This document shows positions 59,034-64,000 of a stretch of 64,000 nt of DNA, piece by piece (the first letter of the stretch is position 1; each line of letters starts with the position of its first letter). The notes beneath the pieces are model-generated. The model was given only the letters and a program-made list of their open reading frames with translations. It had not been told where the DNA came from and made no database searches. Source of the DNA: Acidobacteriota bacterium (GTDB lineage: Bacteria; Acidobacteriota; Terriglobia; Bryobacterales; Bryobacteraceae); assembly GCA_947470805.1 (NCBI GenBank), contig CANIVU010000004.1, positions 62,001 through 126,000 of the forward strand, given 5' to 3'. The position numbers and the translations under genes were made by a program.

Positions 59034-59492
59034 TTACTGCTTCTGATTGTGCCCGAGATGAGCGCGTTCGTGGGCGTTGATGATTAAGAAGCCGGCGCCG
59101 AGGGTGAAGCGGAGCGGGGCGAAGGGGTAGCGGAAGCGGATTTTGTTGAGGTCGAGGTGGCGGCACTCTGCGAGGAGTTCGAGGGCGGCTTCGTGGGAGC
59201 GGCGGAATTCGCGGAGGGCGGTGGTTGGGTCAACGGACGTTCGGGGGTGGGGGTAGGATTCGGATTCGAGGCGCTTGAGAAAGAAGCGGGTGGGGAGGCC
59301 GGGGCGGATGGCGGTGGTGGATTGGGGATTGCTGAGATGGAGGGCGGGGCGGGCGGCGGCGCGCATGGCGGCGAGGCAGAGGAAGTTGGCTTTGGCGAGG
59401 TGGGAGAGCGTGGCGGCATCGGTTGCGGCGAGTTGCTCGGCCTGGCGGGAGGCGGTGTTGAGAGCTTCGACGATTTCGGCCGGGGTTGGCAT
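59034..59492 (-). CDS. DinB-like four-helix metal-binding protein
   Basis: 152 residues. Four helices: EIVEALNTASRQAEQLAATD, LAKANFLCLAAMRAAA, ALREFRRSHEAALELLAECR and GFLIINAHERAHLGHNQKQ. The His-x3-His pair in NAHERAHLGH is the DinB/YfiT metal site. Such proteins often act as thiol transferases; substrate unknown. The tail is partly duplicated at 58854-58989. Confidence 0.75.
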   Translation of the reverse strand: MPTPAEIVEALNTASRQAEQLAATDAATLSHLAKANFLCLAAMRAAARPALHLSNPQSTTAIRPGLPTRFFLKRLESESYPHPRTSVDPTTALREFRRSHEAALELLAECRHLDLNKIRFRYPFAPLRFTLGAGFLIINAHERAHLGHNQKQ

Positions 59493-59598
59493 TTACTCTT
59501 GCAGGCGCGAAGGGCGGGGGGATGTTGTCATTGCGGCGCGGGGTATTGGGGTGCTGTATTTTTGGACACACTTCGGGTGTGGTCCGGGCATTTTGGGG

Positions 59599-60213
59599 TT
59601 ACATTACGGGCTGGATTTCGCCAGCGGGCGGGCTGTTGACGATGGTTTGGGCCGGAGTCGGAGCCGGGATTTCGGCGGTTTCGGACTCCGTTGGCGGCGG
59701 GGTTTCGGGCTCGTCGTTTGTTTTCAATGACTCTTGGGAGGGTCCTTGATTGGCTGCGAATTTCTTTAGGCGCATGATGTCGCGTTCCAGTCTTGAGATC
59801 GTTGACTGGTGGCGGTTGATGCGGACTTCCAGGCGGTAGACGAGAGACCCGGGTTTGCAGGCTTCGAGTTCAGCTTGGAGAACTCCGCCGGTGTTCGAGT
59901 GGAGTTCGGCTAGTTCGGATCTTCTTACTAGCATTAGGCGCGCCAGTTCCCAGTGGGCGAATGTGAGTTCGTCGACACGGGTGGCGATGTATTCGTCTTC
60001 GGGTTTCCAGTATTTGTAGAAGCTCTCGCGGAGGTTCAGGAAGCCTTCCTGGCTGACCGATTGTTTGAGCGTTTCTTCGTTGGCGTAGAGACCGTGGGTG
60101 AATGTCGCGGTTCTTGCTTTGAGCAGGCCTTCGGGCGTTTTCGGGCCCTGGCTTTTGGCGCCGTTGATCCGGGCGGATTCGGCGCGTCGGTTGGAGTGGT
60201 TTTGCAATCCCAT
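59599..60213 (-). CDS. Uncharacterised protein with RINGAKSxGPKTPEG motif
   Basis: 204 residues. N-terminal SNRRAESARINGAKSQGPKT followed by PEGLLKART and THGLYANEE is a motif I have seen in short proteins scattered in acidobacterial and planctomycete genomes, often many per genome. The middle is helical (VDELTFAHWELARLMLVRRS; RLEVRINRHQSTISRLERDI) and the tail is Pro/Glu-rich. No leader. Function unknown; its multi-copy nature elsewhere suggests a mobile or selfish element, which is inference. Confidence 0.75.
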   Translation of the reverse strand: MGLQNHSNRRAESARINGAKSQGPKTPEGLLKARTATFTHGLYANEETLKQSVSQEGFLNLRESFYKYWKPEDEYIATRVDELTFAHWELARLMLVRRSELAELHSNTGGVLQAELEACKPGSLVYRLEVRINRHQSTISRLERDIMRLKKFAANQGPSQESLKTNDEPETPPPTESETAEIPAPTPAQTIVNSPPAGEIQPVM

Positions 60214-60352
60214 AGTTTTAGGCTATGGGGTGTTTGACTAGTAACCGGCGGCTTGGGATTTTCTGATTTGGCTGCAGGTTGTTGATTTCGTTTGGGTTAG
60301 CGGTTGGAAAATAAAGTCATTTGCCTTGTGATTGACTTTTCCACAGGGGCGA

Positions 60353-60380
60353 TTTTTCCGTAGTACGCTTTACGGAAAAA
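60353..60380. terminator. Hairpin TTTTTCCGTA-N8-TACGGAAAAA
   Basis: Arms 60353-60362 and 60371-60380 pair over 10 bases; the U-rich arm itself provides a T-run on either strand. It lies 34 bases past the stop of the minus-strand gene at 60414-60737, for which it is the likely terminator. The rest of 60214-60413 shows nothing else coding. Confidence 0.6.
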
Positions 60381-60385
60381 AATGA

Positions 60386-60398
60386 GGTGACTGACACC
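60386..60398. repeat. GGTGACTGACACC motif copy
   Basis: One-base variant of the 43710 palindrome, 16 bases past the stop of the minus-strand gene at 60414. Confidence 0.45.
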
Positions 60399-60413
60399 AT
60401 AATATTGCGTTTG

Positions 60414-60737
60414 TTAGCGTTCTTCGAGGGCGGATTGGGTGATTTGGGCTTGGGCGTTGACGGTGAGGGTGATGATCAGGAGAGTCTGGGCTTTGGGGAT
60501 CTTCGGCGGGTCTTTCCAGATATACAGAGACCGGCCGGCGGAGCCGTTGACGATTTCATTGGGCGGGCCGAAGCGCGCCTCGGCCTTTTGGACGGATTGG
60601 CCATCCCAGGCGTTCAGGAGGGCTTGGACGCGGCGGTTGCGGTACTGACGGCGCCAGTCGACCGTGGCTTCGCGGGCGAAGAGCCAGAAGCCGAGCACGG
60701 TCAGCGATACGAAAAAGAATATGACTTCAAATACCAA
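60414..60737 (-). CDS. Small membrane-anchored protein of unknown function
   Basis: Up to 107 residues. One N-terminal hydrophobic segment (FEVIFFFVSLTVLGFWLFA), then a soluble part (VQALLNAWDGQSVQKAEARF; GRSLYIWKDPPKI) with the LNAWxGxxxxxxxxxxGPP pattern seen in small acidobacterial/proteobacterial lipoprotein-like proteins. The first codon TTG (60737) lies in the hairpin at 60734, so the true start may be the GTG about 12 codons inside. Confidence 0.65.
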   Translation of the reverse strand: MVFEVIFFFVSLTVLGFWLFAREATVDWRRQYRNRRVQALLNAWDGQSVQKAEARFGPPNEIVNGSAGRSLYIWKDPPKIPKAQTLLIITLTVNAQAQITQSALEER

Positions 60738-60785
60738 AGGCGAACTCTATTCTACCGATGACGGTAGGACGGAGTTCGCCTTTGG
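60734..60785. terminator. Long nested hairpin after the pyrophosphatase gene
   Basis: CCAAAGGCGAACTC (60734-60747) pairs perfectly with GAGTTCGCCTTTGG (60772-60785); inside, CTACCG and CGGTAG form a second stem. A run of seven Ts follows on the plus strand; on the minus strand the tail is TATTTGAAG. Its place 16 bases after the pyrophosphatase stop suggests termination of that transcript. Confidence 0.7.
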
Positions 60786-60800
60786 ATTTTTTTGACTGTG

Positions 60801-63221
60801 CTACTCTTTGCCGATCCGCATGCCGTAGAAGCTGCGGTGGACGAAGAACAACGCCACGGCCAGACAACCGCCGGCCAGGATGTTGGTGAACATGGCACCC
60901 TGGGTTTCCGTCAACGACACCGCCAATTCGACGGCCAGGAGGCCGAAGAGGGTGGTGAATTTGATGATCGGGTTGAGGGCCACGGAACTGGTGTCCTTGA
61001 ACGGATCGCCAACGGTGTCGCCGACGACGGTGGCGTCGTGCAGCGGAGTGCCTTTGGCTTTCAGTTCCACTTCCACAATCTTCTTGGCGTTATCCCAGGC
61101 TCCGCCGGCGTTCGCCATAAAGATGGCTTGATAGAGGCCGAACAGGGCAATGGAGATTAAGTAGCCGATGAAGAAGTAGGGTTCCAGGAAGGCGAAGGCG
61201 AGAGTGGCGAAGAACACGGTGAGGAAGATATTGAACATACCTTTCTGCGCGTATTCGGTACAGATCTGCACCACTTTCTTCGAGTCTTCGACGCTGGCTT
61301 TATCGATGCCTTCGAGTTTGATGTTGGCCTTGATGAACTCGACGGCGCGGTAGGCGCCGGTGGTGACTGCCTGCATGGACGCGCCGGTGAACCAGTAGAT
61401 GACCGCGCCGCCGGCGATTAGGCCGAGCAGGAACGGGGGGTGGAGAATCGACAGGTTGTTGATGAGTTCGGGTTTCAAGCCGTGGGTTAGGTTGACGATG
61501 ATGGAGAAGATCATCGTTGTGGCGCCGACGACGGCGGTACCGATTAGCACGGGTTTGGCCGTTGCCTTAAATGTATTGCCGGCGCCGTCGTTCTCTTCCA
61601 GGTTGTGTTTGGCGATTTCGAATTTGGGATCGAAGCCGAAGTCCTTCTTGATCTCCTTTTCGATGCCGGGGATGGCTTCGATGGTGGAGAGCTCGTAGAC
61701 GGACTGAGCGTTGTCGGTGACGGGGCCGTAGGAATCGACGGCGATGGTGACCGGGCCCATGCCGAGGAAGCCGAAGGCAACGAGGCCGAAGGCGAAGACG
61801 GCGGGGGCTAGCATCAATGCCGCCATGCCCATGTTGGAGACCAGGTAGGCCGCGCCCATGAGGAGCAGCATAGCCATGCCGAGCCAGAAGGCGGAGAAGT
61901 TACCGGCAACCAAACCCGAGAGAATGTTGAGCGACGCGCCGCCTTCGCGGGAGCTGATCACCACTTCCTTGACGTGGCCGGATTCGGTGGAGGTGAATAT
62001 TTTCACCAGTTCTGGAATAATCGCGCCGGCGAGGGTGCCGCAGGTGATGATTGTCGAGAGCTTCCACCAGAGTGAGGCATCGCCGCCGATGTTCGGAATG
62101 AGCGCGTAGGAGACGACGTAGGTCAGCACGACGCTGACGATGGAGGTGAGCCAGACGAGGATGGTGAGCGGGGCCTCGTAGTTCATCTTGTCGGCGTTCT
62201 CATACTTGGCTTTGGCGATGGCTTCGTTGAGGAAGTAGCTGCCGGCGGAGGCGACGACCATCATGATGCGCATGGAGAAGATCCAGACGAGGAGTTGGAT
62301 CTGCACGAGCGGGTCCTTGACGGCGAGGAGGATGAAGCTGATGAGAGCGACACCGGTGACGCCGTAGGTTTCGAAGCCGTCGGCGGAGGGGCCGACGGAG
62401 TCGCCGGCGTTGTCACCGGTACAGTCGGCAATGACGCCGGGGTTGCGGGCGTCGTCCTCTTTGATTTTGAAGACGATCTTCATCAGGTCGGCGCCGATGT
62501 CGGCGATTTTGGTGAAGATGCCGCCGGCGACGCGGAGGGCGGCGGCGCCAAGGGATTCGCCGATGGCGAAGCCGATGAAGCAGGGGCCGGCGTAGTCGCG
62601 GGGGACGAAGAGGAGGATGAAGAGCATCAGCAGCAGTTCGACGGAGATGAGTAACATGCCGATGCTCATGCCGGCCTGCAACGGGATGGCGTAGCAGGGG
62701 AACGGCTTGCCGCGGAGGGCGGCGAAAGCGCAGCGGGAGTTGGCGAACGTGTTGACGCGGATGCCGAACCAGGCGACCGAGTAACTACCGGCGATACCGA
62801 CGAGACTGAACAGAAGAATGATGGCGACTTTTATGAACTCGAAGTGCTGTAGCACGCCGAAGTAAAAGATCATGATGACGCCGATGAAGAGTTCCAGGAT
62901 GAGCAGAAACTTGCCCTGAGTTAGCAAGTATGTTTTGCAGGTTTCGTAGATCAGCTCACTGACTTCGAGCATGGATTTGTGAACCGGCAGGTTCCGGAGG
63001 TGGTTGTACATCAGCAGGCCAAAGAGGAGCCCGAGGAAACCAACGACGAGTCCACTCATGAGCAGCGTGCGGCCGGAGACGCCGTCGAGGAAAGTGGCCT
63101 GGTTGAAATCGGGCAGAACGAGATTAGCCTCGCCGCCGCTGTGCCGAACGGGCGCAGCGTCCTGGGCGTAGGCACAGACGCCTATGAGGGCCAGGAGCGA
63201 GACGAAAAGAAGGACACGCAT
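60801..63221 (-). CDS. hppA: Membrane-bound proton-translocating pyrophosphatase
   Basis: 806 residues from ATG 63221; the longer frame upstream lacks homology. Signal-like N-terminus (MRVLLFVSLLALIGVCAYA) and ~16 membrane helices. Substrate site: DIGADLMKIVFKIKEDDARN and PGVIADCTGDNAGDSVGPSA near residue 240; a second Asp-rich site VGDTVGDPFKDTS near the C-terminus. The K+-site reads GNTFKATAK, with Lys where K+-dependent enzymes have Ala, so it should be K+-independent. It hydrolyses PPi and pumps protons. Confidence 0.93.
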   Translation of the reverse strand: MRVLLFVSLLALIGVCAYAQDAAPVRHSGGEANLVLPDFNQATFLDGVSGRTLLMSGLVVGFLGLLFGLLMYNHLRNLPVHKSMLEVSELIYETCKTYLLTQGKFLLILELFIGVIMIFYFGVLQHFEFIKVAIILLFSLVGIAGSYSVAWFGIRVNTFANSRCAFAALRGKPFPCYAIPLQAGMSIGMLLISVELLLMLFILLFVPRDYAGPCFIGFAIGESLGAAALRVAGGIFTKIADIGADLMKIVFKIKEDDARNPGVIADCTGDNAGDSVGPSADGFETYGVTGVALISFILLAVKDPLVQIQLLVWIFSMRIMMVVASAGSYFLNEAIAKAKYENADKMNYEAPLTILVWLTSIVSVVLTYVVSYALIPNIGGDASLWWKLSTIITCGTLAGAIIPELVKIFTSTESGHVKEVVISSREGGASLNILSGLVAGNFSAFWLGMAMLLLMGAAYLVSNMGMAALMLAPAVFAFGLVAFGFLGMGPVTIAVDSYGPVTDNAQSVYELSTIEAIPGIEKEIKKDFGFDPKFEIAKHNLEENDGAGNTFKATAKPVLIGTAVVGATTMIFSIIVNLTHGLKPELINNLSILHPPFLLGLIAGGAVIYWFTGASMQAVTTGAYRAVEFIKANIKLEGIDKASVEDSKKVVQICTEYAQKGMFNIFLTVFFATLAFAFLEPYFFIGYLISIALFGLYQAIFMANAGGAWDNAKKIVEVELKAKGTPLHDATVVGDTVGDPFKDTSSVALNPIIKFTTLFGLLAVELAVSLTETQGAMFTNILAGGCLAVALFFVHRSFYGMRIGKE

Positions 63222-63430
63222 AATGCGAGTCCGGGAGCCGCGGGCGGAAGGTTCTCCGGCGGGCGGGATGGGCGAATTAAATCGCAACTGGGAATGCGAG
63301 AGCATTCTAACGAATCCTCCAAAGCTTCGAGAACGACCCTGGTTTGGGCCGAAACACACTCTATCAGCAGAAGGTTAACGGAAGCAAATTTTGTATTTCT
63401 AATCAAGGCGCGAATAGAACGACCCGCCTA

Positions 63431-63444
63431 GGGCTATATAGCCC
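63431..63444. promoter_or_regulatory. Perfect 14-bp palindrome GGGCTATATAGCCC
   Basis: Lies in the 299-base divergent gap (63222-63520) between the pyrophosphatase and the small membrane protein. The rest of the gap has no open frame I trust; an AT-rich stretch (AAATTTTGTATTTCTAATC) at 63387-63405 could hold promoter elements. The palindrome may be an operator for either gene. Confidence 0.4.
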
Positions 63445-63520
63445 ATTTGGCATAGGGGTAAATTCCATTCAAGATCGGTACCAGTTGCGACGATAAAGGA
63501 TGGGAGTGAAGGAGTTCGAG

Positions 63521-63892
63521 ATGGATTTGATGCCAATACTGTTGATTTCGGCGAATGTGTTGACGCTGGCGTGGGCACTGAAGTTACTGGGGCGGCAGCC
63601 GAATCGACGGTTGCGACATTTGGTGTTGACGGTGAGTATTGTGTCGATGACGCAGACGGCGGCGTTCCTTTGCCACTTGCAGGGGCAGAGCCTGATGCAG
63701 GCGGCGGCGGTGGTGCAGCAGTGTGTGACATCGATGGGAACGTTGGCGGCGGTGTATTTGTTGTGGGTGGAAATTCGGGACCGGCGGCGGACGGATGAGA
63801 TGCTGCGGTTGGCCGAGCATGAGAGCCAGGTTCGGCACGGGCGTGTGATGCGGGAAGCGCGGATGGCGGCGCGGGCTTCGGATTCGAATTGA
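63521..63892 (+). CDS. Small membrane protein with two helices and basic coiled tail
   Basis: 123 residues from ATG 63521, preceded by AAGGAG at seven bases (an in-frame ATG at 63500 is upstream). Hydrophobic segments LMPILLISANVLTLAWALKL and LRHLVLTVSIVSMTQTAAFL with a third (VTSMGTLAAVYLLWVEIRD), then a charged helix (DRRRTDEMLRLAEHESQVRH). Function unknown. Confidence 0.72.
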   Translation: MDLMPILLISANVLTLAWALKLLGRQPNRRLRHLVLTVSIVSMTQTAAFLCHLQGQSLMQAAAVVQQCVTSMGTLAAVYLLWVEIRDRRRTDEMLRLAEHESQVRHGRVMREARMAARASDSN

Positions 63893-63908
63893 GTAGGAAA
63901 AGGCTGGG

Positions 63909-64000
63909 TTAGAGGACTTCGAGGATCAGGCACTTGAGGTAGAGCGTTTCGGGGATGGCCGGGAGAATGGGATGGTCGGCGGCCTGGACGCGGCGTTCCA
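63909..64000 (-). CDS. C-terminus of an RlmI-like class I rRNA methyltransferase (partial)
   Basis: The last 30 codons are in the window: ERRVQAADHPILPAIPETLY then LKCLILEVL and stop. The Asp-His-Pro and PETxYLK pattern matches the end of 23S rRNA cytosine-C5 methyltransferases of the RlmI/RlmK family. The N-terminus lies beyond 64000. Too short for certainty. Confidence 0.55.
   Translation of the reverse strand, partial: ERRVQAADHPILPAIPETLYLKCLILEVL

Overview
The window looks like chromosomal DNA of a high-GC acidobacterium of the Solibacteraceae/Bryobacteraceae type (subdivision 3, relatives of Candidatus Solibacter or Bryobacter). The evidence is the Solibacter-type C-terminal surface domain (TIGR03437) on two proteins (1-960 and 8286-10703), CotH, DUF1501 and sulfatase proteins, an ECF sigma factor of the acidobacterial Sig-70_X6 type, hopanoid synthesis (hpnH), and many secreted oxidoreductases and hydrolases with Tat-like RR leaders. 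I see no rRNA, tRNA, CRISPR array, complete insertion sequence or phage genes.

Layout. 1-8 kb: end of a surface protein, a leadered methyltransferase, a Uma2 protein, an esterase, an enolase-superfamily enzyme and a TauE permease. A PhyH dioxygenase follows, then a truncated second copy of the TauE gene, a glycosidase-like protein and a TPR gene fossil. 8-16 kb: CotH surface protein, cupin, rfbA-rfbC-rfbB (dTDP-sugar synthesis without rfbD) and a degenerate REC-PAS-GGDEF protein with an intact EAL domain. 15.6-18.2 kb: sulfatase with HEAT-like tail and a VapBC module. 18.2-24.9 kb: the most interesting block, MBOAT acyltransferase, two split SGNH proteins, a DltC-like acyl carrier protein and a KAS III-like protein whose active-site Cys is Ser, followed by an ECF sigma factor and a methyltransferase. 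It reads as a Dlt-like envelope or exopolysaccharide acylation system in which a KAS III relative replaces the adenylating ligase.

25-34.6 kb: galactonate-dehydratase-like protein, PLD protein, DUF1501/cytochrome pair, sugar isomerase pair and a NarL-type two-component system. 34.8-39.5 kb: a free-standing gene for a tiny secreted Lys-rich protein, rpiB and deoC with N-terminal extensions resembling microcompartment targeting segments, a GAF-GAF-SpoIIE phosphatase and lysA. 39.5-42.9 kb: thioredoxin-fold proteins, two Cna-B-like proteins, a LysW-like carrier with a long acidic tail, a small conserved protein and an esterase. 43-47 kb: folE with two unequal PTPS/QueD paralogues, TlpA and GlcD. 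48.4-54 kb: YtrA-type regulator with a visible operator, one ABC ATPase and three paralogous membrane proteins. 54-64 kb: hpnH, HAD dehalogenase, FMN hydroxyacid oxidase, several unknowns, a tandemly duplicated DinB tail, a membrane pyrophosphatase and the end of an RlmI-like methyltransferase.

Base composition is striking. The plus strand is G-rich in roughly 1-17 kb and 55-64 kb but C-rich in roughly 26-54 kb, whichever strand carries the gene. Many genes have a TAnnnT hexamer 4-7 nt before the start codon and no Shine-Dalgarno sequence, suggesting leaderless transcription. Functions are assigned from motifs and remembered family features only; no database search was run.
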